DNA of 64,000 nucleotides. Source: JBKHAJ01 sp964641125. GTDB taxonomy: Bacteria; Spirochaetota; Spirochaetia; SPDA01; CAZSGZ01. Made by a program: the position numbers and the translations under genes. Shown here piece after piece: positions 35,020 through 44,255 of the stretch. The stretch covers positions 1-64,000 of the forward strand of contig CAZXMO010000010.1 in the NCBI GenBank assembly GCA_964641125.1, read 5' to 3'. The stretch's first letter is position 1. Each line of letters starts with the position of its first letter. The notes beneath the pieces were generated by a model. The model did not search any database and had not been told where the DNA came from. It saw nothing but the letters and a program-made list of their open reading frames with translations.

Positions 35020-35565
35020 TTACCAAATGCTGAACTTATTGACCCCTTCGATGATGAGCTTCGCCGCTTTCTTCGCGTCCGCTTGGGGAACCTGGGCCTC
35101 CTTACTCAAGGTTTTTACGAAGAAATAGTCCAGGGATTCGAGTACGTCTTTTCGGGGATAGAAGACGATCGAAAAGTTGATCCCAGCGGGTTTTAAAATA
35201 GTAAAGGACGAGTATGTAATAATGGGTTTTTTACTGACCATTACCTTTGTCTGGTTCTTAGCGGTATAGATATCGAGCTCGTTGAACCTGTGGGGAATCT
35301 GCTCCTTAGAGGATCGGCTCACCGGTTCGACGAACTTGTGTGCATATGAAGGGGGCTCAACGAGTACGAAAATCTTGTTTCCGTCGGTTTGAAAAGTCAG
35401 CCCTTCTTCGGTCAGATAGATGCTCTTTACTCCGCTGTAGGCGACAACCTCGTATACGGAGTATGTGGAGTTTGTATCGAAAAAGGACGAGACGATATAA
35501 CCGCCTTCACGGGGCAGCTTGTCTTGCTGGTACGCTTGAAAGAGATCGAGTGCTTTTTCCGCCAT
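35020..35565 (-). CDS. Hypothetical protein, 181 residues
   Basis: I do not recognise a family. The protein has no signal peptide or membrane segment and is probably cytoplasmic. The middle is beta-rich (EGLTFQTDGNKIFVLVEPPS, KVMVSKKPIITYSSFTILKP) and the C terminus helical (ADAKKAAKLIIEGVNKF). A good AGGAGG ribosome-binding site lies before ATG 35565 and a good promoter before that, so it is very likely expressed. It is single, flanked by a bidirectional terminator downstream and by the end of the TPR gene upstream. Confidence 0.7.
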   Translation of the reverse strand: MAEKALDLFQAYQQDKLPREGGYIVSSFFDTNSTYSVYEVVAYSGVKSIYLTEEGLTFQTDGNKIFVLVEPPSYAHKFVEPVSRSSKEQIPHRFNELDIYTAKNQTKVMVSKKPIITYSSFTILKPAGINFSIVFYPRKDVLESLDYFFVKTLSKEAQVPQADAKKAAKLIIEGVNKFSIW

Positions 35566-35592
35566 AACTTTCGTTCCTCCTGTACATATCTA

Positions 35593-35621
35593 AGTATATG
35601 TAAGAGTGAAGGGTTAGCCAA
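35593..35621 (-). promoter_or_regulatory. Promoter of the 181-residue hypothetical gene
   Basis: On the minus strand, TTGGCT (35621-35616), a 17-base spacer and TATACT (35598-35593), with an A-rich tract just upstream (35628-35641 as T on the plus strand). Confidence 0.5.
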
Positions 35622-35671
35622 GCTGATTTTATTTTTTTTTTGTAATGCCCCCGATCATGGGGATTGATGTG

Positions 35672-37561
35672 TTATCTCAGCGTATCCGCTTTGGATTTGA
35701 ACTTCGATGCCATTTCATGCACCCCCGTCTTTTCGTAAACTCTCCCCAGATTCCAATAGCCCCGCCAATCCTTCGGATATGTATCGATTATCCGTCGGAA
35801 AACCGCAAGGGCCTTCTCGTCTTCTCCCGATTTATGGAGAAGAACGCCGAAGATAAGCAGAAGGGAGGGAGAGGGGTCCTTGATATATTCGAGCCCTTTT
35901 TCGAGGAGAAGAATGGAGCGGTCCCGCTTTCGTGTCTTGTCGTAACAGTAAACCAGTCCCTTCAGATACTCTTCATTCCTGGGATGGAGCCGCAAGAGCT
36001 GGCTGTACACGACGATGGCGTCTTTGTACCGCTTGGTCTTTCGATAGCAAATCGCGAGCAGCCGCTGAGAGGTTTCATCGGCGCCTCCGTAGGGTATGAA
36101 ATGAACTATTTGGTCCGCCGCTTGAGCATATTCTTCGGTATCCACGAGGAGTTGGATAAATTCCCTCCTCCTGTCCGAATCGCCGGGAAAAACCTCGAAG
36201 TACTTGCGGTAGATCTCGAGAAGGTTTTCGGAATCCTCCCGCGTATGGAGAAGATCGAAGAGTCCTAAGTAAGCATCACGGTGCTCCGGGTCTATTTGGA
36301 TAGCTTTCCGGTACCACTTTTCCGAGAGCTCTTCTACGCCGCTCTTCCTATACTGATTACCCAAGCACACGAAGAGGTGGGGATCGGGTCCCATTTCATG
36401 TATTCGTTCTTGGATGTCCGGTATGAGCGCCCCTGGATCATCCTCGAGACGGCATCGGCATAGCGTTGAGTAGTAGAGGGCGGTTGCGTCCGCGGGGTCA
36501 TTATTGAGGAGACGCTTCAAGTATTTGAGCATTTCCGTATATTCATCCCGCTGCCATAGGACGAGGGAGAGTCCGTAGAGCGCGCCCGTATTGTTTCGAT
36601 CCGCGTCTAACACTCGGTGAAAGTGGTTGGAAGCCTTCGAAAGCTGTCCCGTCTGCCGTAAACACTCTGCGACAAGGAGGTGCAGATCGGGGTCGGAATA
36701 GTTCGCCGCAAGGGCCCGCTTGGCATAGTACAGGGCGTTTCGAGTATTCCCCTCCTGGAAATAATGAATGGCGAGATATCGGTTGTAGGTGTAGTCGTCG
36801 AAGGAAAAGTCCTTTAATCCGGGAAGCCGGGCCTTGAGCAGTTCGAGCTCGCGGACTGCGGCCTCCCTGTTTCCGGTAAGAAAGAGGAGTTCCGCCCGGG
36901 AGAGCCTTATGAGCGGGTCCTCCGGCGAGAGCTCCACCGCCCGCTCGTACGAACCAAGGGCTTCATCGTATCGTCCGAACTCCCGCTCGATAGCCCCTAC
37001 GTAGAGGTGCGGCATGACTCCGTGATCGCCGTTTTTGATCAGAAAGGTGAACATCTGCTCTGCAAGGTCGAGATTGCCGGCGTAGAATTCCCGAACCGAG
37101 TGGACCGCGAGGGCGTTCAAATAGCCGGTATAGAGCTTTCGATTTCCCGGATCCAGTTCTACGGCTTTCCCTAAGACCTTCGAAGCTAAATCGGGACGGC
37201 GTATCTTGAGACAGGAGAGTCCGAGGAGTCCGAGTATGGAGGATTCCTCGGGGTTGAGCTCGTGGGCACGCTTCAGATACTTGTATGCCTGAGCGGGGAG
37301 ATCGAGAGTAAGGAGAACTCTGCCCGCGAAAAAGTACCCGGCGCTCGTATCGGGCTGCAATCGGATAAAATTGCGAAACGCCTGCAGGGCCTCTTCCCAG
37401 CGCCCCATGGCATGATACCCCCGGCCGAGATAGAGGACCGCCTCGGGAAGCTCGCCGGTTTCCGCGATGATCCCTTCGAGAAGCTCCACGGCCCGGGGAT
37501 AGTTCCTGTCGCGTCCCGCCTCCATCGCTTTTTGGAATTGTGATGTAAAATCGGTCCTCAT
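35672..37561 (-). CDS. Large TPR-repeat protein
   Basis: 629 residues built almost wholly of TPR repeats, roughly 16 (for example GELPEAVLYLGRGYHAMGRW, DRNNTGALYGLSLVLWQRDE, DWRGYWNLGRVYEKTGVHEM). No signal peptide or membrane segment is visible, so it is probably cytoplasmic, unlike the two exported TPR proteins earlier in the window. It is a scaffold or interaction protein; partners are unknown. ATG 37561 is used; 99 bases separate it from the divergent purB start. Confidence 0.82.
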   Translation of the reverse strand: MRTDFTSQFQKAMEAGRDRNYPRAVELLEGIIAETGELPEAVLYLGRGYHAMGRWEEALQAFRNFIRLQPDTSAGYFFAGRVLLTLDLPAQAYKYLKRAHELNPEESSILGLLGLSCLKIRRPDLASKVLGKAVELDPGNRKLYTGYLNALAVHSVREFYAGNLDLAEQMFTFLIKNGDHGVMPHLYVGAIEREFGRYDEALGSYERAVELSPEDPLIRLSRAELLFLTGNREAAVRELELLKARLPGLKDFSFDDYTYNRYLAIHYFQEGNTRNALYYAKRALAANYSDPDLHLLVAECLRQTGQLSKASNHFHRVLDADRNNTGALYGLSLVLWQRDEYTEMLKYLKRLLNNDPADATALYYSTLCRCRLEDDPGALIPDIQERIHEMGPDPHLFVCLGNQYRKSGVEELSEKWYRKAIQIDPEHRDAYLGLFDLLHTREDSENLLEIYRKYFEVFPGDSDRRREFIQLLVDTEEYAQAADQIVHFIPYGGADETSQRLLAICYRKTKRYKDAIVVYSQLLRLHPRNEEYLKGLVYCYDKTRKRDRSILLLEKGLEYIKDPSPSLLLIFGVLLHKSGEDEKALAVFRRIIDTYPKDWRGYWNLGRVYEKTGVHEMASKFKSKADTLR

Positions 37562-37626
37562 GTGGAAACGAGGGTAGCATATTTCTCACCCCGTGTCAGG
37601 AAGAACTGTGGTAAGAACAGCGGGCT

Positions 37627-37655
37627 TTGACAAAACGAACCCTTTCTGGCACTAT
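37627..37655 (+). promoter_or_regulatory. Promoter of purB-guaB-purA-guaA
   Basis: TTGACA at 37627-37632, a 17-base spacer and CACTAT at 37650-37655. Only 5 bases (TCGGT) separate the -10 box from ATG 37661, so transcription would start at or within the start codon, giving a leaderless message. No ribosome-binding site is visible before purB, which agrees. Confidence 0.5.
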
Positions 37656-37660
37656 TCGGT

Positions 37661-39091
37661 ATGGAAGAGCAGAGCATTTTTCGCAATATCTCGCCCTTAG
37701 ACCACCGGTATTACCTTGCCAATAAAGAGCTCTTTACCCGTCTCAAGGATTATATAAGCGAGGATGCCTCGGTCCGGTACGGTATAGAGGCCGAAACGGC
37801 CCTCCTCAAGGCTCATATCGACGAATTTTTCGAGGGATCGGAAGATCTGAAACGCGCCGTGGAGGACGCTGCGAAAAAGATCACCCCGGACATGGTCTAC
37901 CGGGAGGAGGAGCGTACGAAACACAACGTACGGGCCCTCGTCAACGTAATGAAGAGTTTTGTTCCCAAAGAGGCGGCTCCGTACGTGCACCTCGGCGCAA
38001 CCTCGGTGGATATCCTCGATACCGCGGCGGCGGCCCGCTATAGGGATGTGACCCTCGAGGTGGTTCTTCCCCTCCTCATCGATCTGGAAAATCTCTTGAT
38101 CGAAACCTCTTACCGGCACCGATCGACGCCTCAAACGGGGAGGACCCACGGTCAGCACGCGGTACCTATTACCCTGGGTTTCGCCTTGAGCGAATACGTT
38201 TCGAGACTCGGAAAATCGATTGAAGCAGTCAATATCCATGCCCATAACCTCAGGGGAAAACTCGCCGGAGCGGTGGGCGCATACAATGCCGCCGGCCTCC
38301 TCGTACGGGACCCGGAAGAGCTCGAAAGACGGTATCTCCGCTACCTCGGCCTCGAACCCTCGGAACATTCCACTCAAATGGTGGAGCCCGAGTATCTCCT
38401 GCGGCTCTTGACCGAGCTCAACACCGCTTTCGGCATTATAGCGAATCTCGCCGATGATCTGCGTAATCTCCAACGCAGTGAGATCGGGGAGGTCCAGGAG
38501 TTCTTCAGCTCCGATCAGGTAGGCTCTTCCACCATGCCCCAGAAGAGGAATCCCTGGAACAGCGAGCACGTAAAAAGTCTATGGAAGGCCTATTCACCCC
38601 GGGTCATGACCTTCTACATGGATCAGATATCGGAGCACCAGAGGGACTTGACTAATTCGGCCTCCTCCCGTTTTATCGCCGAATATTTTGCCGGGTTTTG
38701 CGCGGCCGCCGAACGGATGCGGAGGATCATTGCCTCCCTCCACGTCCGCGAGGAGGCTCTCAGGGAAAATCTGTCGCGGTCGGGAGAGTTTCTCCTCGCG
38801 GAAGCGGCCTACGTCCTTCTCTCGACCTCGGGGCTTTCCGACGCCCACGAAACGGTGCGTCGGGCAACACTCCGGTGTGAAAAAGAGGACATAACCTTGT
38901 CCGAAGCGCTCAAAGCCGAGCCGGAAATCTGGAAGGCCCTCGAAGAGGGGCTCGCCCGGACCTTAGGCACCGATGCCGACGAATTTTTCTCGAAACCCGA
39001 GAATTATCGGGGGAGGGCCGTCGAAAAGACCGAAGAGATCACGAACCGCTACCGCAAACACATGGAGAAGCTTACGGAGGAGCTTTCATGA
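37661..39091 (+). CDS. purB: Adenylosuccinate lyase
   Basis: 476 residues. It acts twice in purine synthesis: SAICAR to AICAR, and adenylosuccinate to AMP. The start MEEQSIFRNISPLDHRY fits the family, so ATG 37661 is right although no ribosome-binding site precedes it. Catalytic regions TGRTHGQHAVP (His) and GSSTMPQKRNPWNSE (signature with Ser) are present. The stop overlaps the guaB start by 4 bases. It is first in a four-gene purine operon. Confidence 0.96.
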   Translation: MEEQSIFRNISPLDHRYYLANKELFTRLKDYISEDASVRYGIEAETALLKAHIDEFFEGSEDLKRAVEDAAKKITPDMVYREEERTKHNVRALVNVMKSFVPKEAAPYVHLGATSVDILDTAAAARYRDVTLEVVLPLLIDLENLLIETSYRHRSTPQTGRTHGQHAVPITLGFALSEYVSRLGKSIEAVNIHAHNLRGKLAGAVGAYNAAGLLVRDPEELERRYLRYLGLEPSEHSTQMVEPEYLLRLLTELNTAFGIIANLADDLRNLQRSEIGEVQEFFSSDQVGSSTMPQKRNPWNSEHVKSLWKAYSPRVMTFYMDQISEHQRDLTNSASSRFIAEYFAGFCAAAERMRRIIASLHVREEALRENLSRSGEFLLAEAAYVLLSTSGLSDAHETVRRATLRCEKEDITLSEALKAEPEIWKALEEGLARTLGTDADEFFSKPENYRGRAVEKTEEITNRYRKHMEKLTEELS

Positions 39092-40527
39092 AAATCGAAG
39101 AAACCTTGAGCTACGACGACGTTCTCTTAGAGCCGTCGTATTCCGAAGTCCTGCCGGGAGATGCCCGGATACATACCCGCTTGACGCGGACGATACATCT
39201 GAACATCCCCCTCATATCAGCGGCCATGGATACCGTGACCGAAGCGGGTATGGCCATCGCCCTGGCTCTGGAAGGCGGTTCGGGGGTTATTCATCGAAAC
39301 ATGGACCCGGTGGTGCAGGCCGCGCAGGTCGCGCATGTCAAGAGGTTCCTGAACTGGATCATCGAAAGCCCTATTACCGTTGAAGAGAACGAGTCGGTGG
39401 CCAACGTCAGGACCCTTATGCTCAAGAACAACGTCTCCGGTTTTCCCGTAGTAGACGATTCCGGGAGACTTCGGGGGATTATCACCGGGCGGGACCTCCG
39501 CTTCTGCAGCGACGATTCTCTTCTCGTGAGGGAGATCATGACCGAAAATCCTATCGTCGAAACCGGGCTCCCCACTCCGGAGAGCGCCCGGGAGAAGTTC
39601 GATCGCCACAAGATCGAGAAGCTTCCGGTTGTCGACGAGGCGGGACTCCTGACCGGACTCATTACCGTCAAGGATATGGAGAAGCATCAGAAGTTTCCCC
39701 GGGCCGCGGTGGACGACCGCGGACGGCTTCGGGTGGGGGCCGCGGTTTCACCGATCGACTTCGAAAAGAGGCTGCCCCTGCTCCTCGAGAGCAAGGCGGA
39801 TTACCTTGTCATCGACACCGCTCACGGCGACAGCAAGAGTGTCATCGAGGCGGTGAGGGAGATCAAGCGGCGCTTCACCATACAGGTAATCGGAGGAAAC
39901 GTCGCGACCCGGGACGGAGCGACCAGGTTGATCGAAGCGGGGGCCGACGCGGTCAAGGTCGGGGTGGGACCGGGATCAATTTGTACAACCAGAGTGGTGG
40001 CGGGGATCGGGGTTCCGCAGTTTTCGGCGGTCGCCGCCGTCGTGGAGGTAGCGGAGAAACACGATATACCGGTTATTGCCGACGGGGGGATCAAGTTCTC
40101 CGGGGACATCGTCAAGGCCATTGCGGCGGGAGCGGAAACCGTGATGATCGGCAATCTCTTCGCGGGCCTCAAAGAGGCGCCCGGACGGGAGATCATCTAC
40201 GACGGAAGAATGTTCAAGACTTACCGGGGAATGGGTTCGGTGGGCGCCATCAAGGAGGGGGGCGGAGACCGCTATCAGATGAAAAATGAAGAGGATCCCG
40301 TTCCCGAGGGAATCGAGGGGAGGGTTCCCTACAAGGGAGAGCTCAAGCCCTATGTTCATCAGCTGGTAACGGGCCTTCAAAAAGGAATGTCCTACTGCGG
40401 GTGCGCAACTCTAGAAGAATTGCGCAGGTACAAAAAGTTTGTTAAGATTTCCCCCGCCGGACTACGGGAAAGTCACGCTCACGACGTAGTTATTACTCAC
40501 GATGCGCCGAACTACTCGCGTCAATAA
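39088..40527 (+). CDS. guaB: IMP dehydrogenase
   Basis: 479 residues. It oxidises IMP to XMP, the committed step to GMP. The N-terminal LSYDDVLLEPSYSEVLP, two CBS domains (about residues 95-205), the catalytic cysteine loop GPGSICTTRVV, IADGGIKFSGDI and the flap-region YRGMGSVGAIKEG are all in place. It is cotranscribed with purB (ATGA overlap) and purA (19 bases apart). Confidence 0.97.
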   Translation: MKIEETLSYDDVLLEPSYSEVLPGDARIHTRLTRTIHLNIPLISAAMDTVTEAGMAIALALEGGSGVIHRNMDPVVQAAQVAHVKRFLNWIIESPITVEENESVANVRTLMLKNNVSGFPVVDDSGRLRGIITGRDLRFCSDDSLLVREIMTENPIVETGLPTPESAREKFDRHKIEKLPVVDEAGLLTGLITVKDMEKHQKFPRAAVDDRGRLRVGAAVSPIDFEKRLPLLLESKADYLVIDTAHGDSKSVIEAVREIKRRFTIQVIGGNVATRDGATRLIEAGADAVKVGVGPGSICTTRVVAGIGVPQFSAVAAVVEVAEKHDIPVIADGGIKFSGDIVKAIAAGAETVMIGNLFAGLKEAPGREIIYDGRMFKTYRGMGSVGAIKEGGGDRYQMKNEEDPVPEGIEGRVPYKGELKPYVHQLVTGLQKGMSYCGCATLEELRRYKKFVKISPAGLRESHAHDVVITHDAPNYSRQ

Positions 40528-40546
40528 CGATTAAGAAGGGGAATTT

Positions 40547-41770
40547 ATGAAGGTTGTGGTCATTGGTGCCCAGTGGGGAGATGAAGGTAAGGGGAAGATC
40601 GTCGATTATCTGGCTTCGGACGCGGATATGGTGGTCCGATTCTCAGGAGGAGCCAACGCCGGACACACGATCGTGTTCGAGGACACTACGTACAAGCTGC
40701 ACCTCGTACCGTCGGGAATAGTATATCCCGACAAATCGGTGGTCCTCGGATCGGGGATGGTCGTCGATCCGGAGGCTCTCTTCAATGAGCTCGCGGAGCT
40801 CGAAACACAGGGAATACAATGGGAAGGGCGGGTCTTCATATCCGACCGGGCCCACATTGTCCTGCCGGGTCACAAACGGAGGGACATCGAAACCGATAAA
40901 AAGCGGAAAAGTCCCTTAGGAACCACCGGCAGGGGAATCGGAATAACCTACGGGCTCAAGGCACAGCGGGACGGCATCCGATTCGCCGATCTCGGTGACG
41001 ACGACCGGCTGAATACTCTCGACTCGGAGGACCGTGAGTTCCTAGAAAACTACCGGTCCCTTCTCGAGCCGATGCTGGTAAATCTTGCCTCGTTCATGGC
41101 CGAGCGCGGGGAAAGCAGGATCCTCTTCGAGGGGGCCCAGGGGATCCTATTGGATCTCGATATAGGGACTTATCCCTTCGTTTCCTCGGGTATATCGGCC
41201 GCAGCGGGAGCCGCCGCCGGCGGAGGGGTAGGACCGCGGAGCCTTGATACGGTGATGGGTGTCTTCAAGGCCTACTCCACCAGGGTCGGGAACGGCCCCT
41301 TTCCCAGTGAGTTCCGGGAAGACAGAGACGGCGAGCTCACTACCCTCGTCCGTGAGCTCGGCCGGGAATATGGTGTCACCACCGGGCGTCCGCGGAGATG
41401 CGGATATCTCGATTTGGTGGCACTCCGGTACGCCTGCAGGACTAATTCCTTAGACAGCCTCGTGATGACCCATCTGGACGTCTACGACGAGTTCGAATCG
41501 ATATCCGCCTGCGTGGGCTACCGTATCGACGGCACCACCACCGAGGACTTTCCCACATCGATACCGGAGCTTGAACGTGCCGAACCGGTCATCGAGACGA
41601 TGAAGGGATGGAAGAGCAAGATCGGTGAATGCAGAAGCTACGATGAGCTCCCCCGGGAGGCCCGGAACTATCTACAGTTCATCGAAAAGTACACCGGAAC
41701 TCCCATCGGGATCATCTCGGTAGGATACCGGCGCAGCGAGACGATCATCCGCAGGGACCTGTGGACGTAA
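40547..41770 (+). CDS. purA: Adenylosuccinate synthetase
   Basis: 407 residues, slightly shorter than the E. coli enzyme (432). It joins IMP and aspartate with GTP. The P-loop-like GAQWGDEGKGK with catalytic Asp, SGGANAGHTI with His, GTTGRGIG and TTGRPRRCGYLDLVAL are visible. The IMP-site stretch reads DLDIGTYPFVSSGISAAAG where many bacteria have DIDHGTYPFVTSSNTTAG. GAAGGGGAAT precedes the ATG. guaA follows without a spacer. Confidence 0.96.
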   Translation: MKVVVIGAQWGDEGKGKIVDYLASDADMVVRFSGGANAGHTIVFEDTTYKLHLVPSGIVYPDKSVVLGSGMVVDPEALFNELAELETQGIQWEGRVFISDRAHIVLPGHKRRDIETDKKRKSPLGTTGRGIGITYGLKAQRDGIRFADLGDDDRLNTLDSEDREFLENYRSLLEPMLVNLASFMAERGESRILFEGAQGILLDLDIGTYPFVSSGISAAAGAAAGGGVGPRSLDTVMGVFKAYSTRVGNGPFPSEFREDRDGELTTLVRELGREYGVTTGRPRRCGYLDLVALRYACRTNSLDSLVMTHLDVYDEFESISACVGYRIDGTTTEDFPTSIPELERAEPVIETMKGWKSKIGECRSYDELPREARNYLQFIEKYTGTPIGIISVGYRRSETIIRRDLWT

Positions 41771-43342
41771 ATGGACACGATAGCCGTACTCGATTTCGGA
41801 AGTCAAACCGCCCAATTGATCGCCCGCCGCATCAGGGACAGAGGAATCTACACCGAGATCCTGCCGAGCGATGTTTCAGCCGCGGAGATTGCGGAAGTCT
41901 CACCCAAAGGCATTATATTTTCAGGATCACCCTATTCCGTCTACGAACGGGGCGCTCCCGGGGTAGACAAAGATATCTATGAGCTCGGTCTTCCCATTTT
42001 AGGTATCTGCTACGGAATGCACCGGATGATAACCGACTTCGGAGGCCGGGTGAATCGGCTCGAGACAAAGGAGTTCGGGAGGAGCAGAGTCGTCGTAGAC
42101 AGAGCGGTTCCGCTCCTGAGTAGTGCGGGCCTCGGCTCCGCGGGGCCCGACGGAGCGTCTTTTATCACCTGGATGAGCCACGGAGACAGCATCGAGCTCC
42201 TTCCGGAGGGCTTTATCCGGGCGGCTTCGTCCGAAAAGTATCCCGCCCTAGTCTATTTCCCGGAACGGAATTTCTACGGCTTTCAATTCCATCCCGAGGT
42301 GACCCATTGCGAGCACGGCTCCGACCTCCTCGAAGGATTCGCCGTAGGCATTTGCGGCGCCGAGAAGAATTGGAGCATCGACGCATACCTATCCGAGATC
42401 TCCGAAGAGCTCACCATGCGGGCCGCCGGCGGAGACGTCCTCCTCCTTATCTCCGGGGGGGTGGATTCCACCGTCGTAGCGGGACTCCTTTTGAAAACCC
42501 TCGATCCCTCCCGGGTGCATCTCATGTATATCGATACCGGACTCATGCGGAAGGGGGAGAGCGAGGAGGTTGAGAGGAGCCTCAATCTCTTAGGCGCCGA
42601 AAACCTCCACCTCATCGACGCCCGGGCGGAATTCCTCAGTGCTCTCGAGGATATTAGCGACCCCGAGGAAAAGCGGAAAGTAATAGGAGACCTCTTTATC
42701 ACCATCCAAGAACGGGAGGTCGCTCGTCTCGAGATACCCAATGCCCTCCTCGCCCAGGGAACCCTCTACACCGATTTGATAGAATCGGGGAAGGGAGTCG
42801 GAAAAAAGGCCCAGGTCATCAAGTCGCATCACAACGTCCGCTCTCCCCTAGTCGAACGGAAGCGGGAACGGGGACTCATCATCGAGCCTTTGAGCAGGCT
42901 CTACAAGGACGAGGTCCGAGCTGTGGGTAGTAAACTCGGGCTGTCCCCCGAGGTCATCGGACGGCATCCCTTTCCGGGCCCGGGTCTCGCGGTCCGGATC
43001 CTCGGTCCTGTGACCGAAGAGAGGTGCCGCATCCTCCGTGAGGCGGACTTTCTGTTCATAAGCGAGCTCAAAAGACGGGGATTGTACGACAAGATCTGGC
43101 AGGCCTTCACCATTCTCCTCCCCATACAGTCGGTGGGGGTTACCGGGGATGTCCGGCATTACGGTTGGGTCCTGGCACTTCGGGCGGTTACATCCGAAGA
43201 CGGCATGACCGCCGATGTCTACCCCTTCGGGAGTGAAGACCTCCTGGAGATCTCCGCGCTTATAACCAATACCTTACCTGAAATAGGGAGAGTCGTGTAC
43301 GATGTATCGAGCAAACCGCCGGCAACGATCGAATGGGAATAG
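41771..43342 (+). CDS. guaA: GMP synthase (glutamine-hydrolysing)
   Basis: 523 residues. It aminates XMP to GMP. The class I glutamine amidotransferase domain has the nucleophile in GICYGMHRM and His-Glu in FHPEVTH; the ATP pyrophosphatase domain has LLISGGVDSTVVAGL; the C-terminal dimer domain ends in SKPPATIEWE. The start ATG touches the purA stop (TAAATG). It is last in the operon; no terminator is evident in the 44 bases before the convergent tmRNA. Confidence 0.97.
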   Translation: MDTIAVLDFGSQTAQLIARRIRDRGIYTEILPSDVSAAEIAEVSPKGIIFSGSPYSVYERGAPGVDKDIYELGLPILGICYGMHRMITDFGGRVNRLETKEFGRSRVVVDRAVPLLSSAGLGSAGPDGASFITWMSHGDSIELLPEGFIRAASSEKYPALVYFPERNFYGFQFHPEVTHCEHGSDLLEGFAVGICGAEKNWSIDAYLSEISEELTMRAAGGDVLLLISGGVDSTVVAGLLLKTLDPSRVHLMYIDTGLMRKGESEEVERSLNLLGAENLHLIDARAEFLSALEDISDPEEKRKVIGDLFITIQEREVARLEIPNALLAQGTLYTDLIESGKGVGKKAQVIKSHHNVRSPLVERKRERGLIIEPLSRLYKDEVRAVGSKLGLSPEVIGRHPFPGPGLAVRILGPVTEERCRILREADFLFISELKRRGLYDKIWQAFTILLPIQSVGVTGDVRHYGWVLALRAVTSEDGMTADVYPFGSEDLLEISALITNTLPEIGRVVYDVSSKPPATIEWE

Positions 43343-43385
43343 CGTACATGTAATCCTTGCCGCGTCGACTCTGTATTATTCGGTT

Positions 43386-43742
43386 TGGAGATGGCGGGAG
43401 TCGAACCCGCGTCCTAGAGTGTGAATCGTAAACATCTACAAGCTTAGTTCCGGCTTGGTGTGTCGAGGCGGGGCTGGCGCCGGAACGGACCGTCCGCCTC
43501 CAATTTCGGCTTTAAATGTCCCCCGGTCAGGCCGAAAACAGACCTGGGTAAGTTCCGGTTTCTGTCGGGCGAATCCGGTCCTCGGAACAGCGTCCCGGAT
43601 GCCCGAGGCTGCTATTTACGCAGCCAGTGCAAATTCTGCTTGGTTATTGTCAGCAGTTAATTTTTGGTGCCAGTTTTAGGAGTTAAGCGCTCCGCTTGCA
43701 GCTTACGACCGCATCCACTCCAGTCGAAACCGGAGCATCCCC
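43386..43742 (-). ncRNA. ssrA: Transfer-messenger RNA (SsrA)
   Basis: The minus strand starts GGGGATGCTCCGGTTTCGAC at 43742, the usual tmRNA start, and ends in the T arm and acceptor stem (GGGTTCGACTCCCGCCATCTCC plus A; last part CGACTCCCGCCATCTCC). GGGGATG pairs with CATCTCC over 7 bp with one G-U. The proteolysis tag read from 43654 to 43619 is ADNNQAEFALAA followed by TAA, with a typical spirochaete-like ALAA end. The CCA is not encoded: the bases after the discriminator are AAC. tmRNA rescues stalled ribosomes with SmpB, encoded next door. It fills the 446-base gap between guaA and smpB. Confidence 0.96.
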
Positions 43743-43754
43743 GTATGTATTCTA

Positions 43755-43783
43755 ATAATACTAAATTCTCTCTAAAAAAGCAA
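43755..43783 (-). promoter_or_regulatory. Promoter of ssrA
   Basis: On the minus strand, TTGCTT (43783-43778), a 17-base spacer and TATTAT (43760-43755). The mature 5' end is 12 bases after the -10 box, consistent with a short leader removed by RNase P. The box begins 6 bases after the smpB stop. Confidence 0.5.
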
Positions 43784-43788
43784 GTGGT

Positions 43789-44253
43789 TTAGAATCTGGC
43801 GCGGATTTCCCGCTCCGCTTCTCTTTTCAAGTCCCGCTGCTTGATCGACTCCCGCTTGTCGTGCTGCTTCTTCCCCTTACACACCCCGATTTCGACCTTG
43901 ACCATACCCCGCTTCAGATACACCCTTAAGGGTACGAGGGTAAAGCCCTTCTCATCCACCTTTCGGCTGAGCCTCTTTATCTCCTGTTTGTGGACGAGGA
44001 GGCGCCGGGGGCGCAGGGGATCGTGATTATGGATGTTTCCGTGGATGTAGGGAGAAATGTGGAGTCCGATGAGCCAGAGCTCTCCGTCCTGTATCCGGGC
44101 GTAGCTGTCGGCGAAGGAGAATTTTCCCGCCTTCACCGATTTTACCTCGGTCCCCTGGAGGGCGATCCCGGCCTCGATGGATTCATCGATGGAATAATTG
44201 AAAAAGGCCTGCTTGTTCTTGGCGAGGAGTTTTCGTGCTTCTTCCTCGGACAT
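43789..44253 (-). CDS. smpB: SmpB, tmRNA-binding protein
   Basis: 154 residues from ATG 44253, which has AAGGAG 10 bases upstream; a longer reading from 44307 would overlap the previous gene. Family marks are LLAKNKQAFFNYSID, GIALQGTEVKSVKAGKFSF, GLHISPY and the basic tail GKKQHDKRESIKQRDLKRE. It delivers tmRNA to stalled ribosomes. It lies between the PEGA/FGE gene and ssrA on the same strand, so protein and RNA partner are adjacent. Confidence 0.97.
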   Translation of the reverse strand: MSEEEARKLLAKNKQAFFNYSIDESIEAGIALQGTEVKSVKAGKFSFADSYARIQDGELWLIGLHISPYIHGNIHNHDPLRPRRLLVHKQEIKRLSRKVDEKGFTLVPLRVYLKRGMVKVEIGVCKGKKQHDKRESIKQRDLKREAEREIRARF

Positions 44254-44255
44254 GG

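Noticed and set aside
35645..35665. CCCC/GGGG hairpin beside a T-tract as a terminator of the large TPR gene
   Set aside because: For the minus-strand transcript the run after the stem is adenine and not uracil, so the order is wrong for intrinsic termination.
37697..38569. Antisense open frame inside purB (about 290 codons)
   Set aside because: purB is complete and conserved; there is no ribosome-binding site or domain on the antisense strand.
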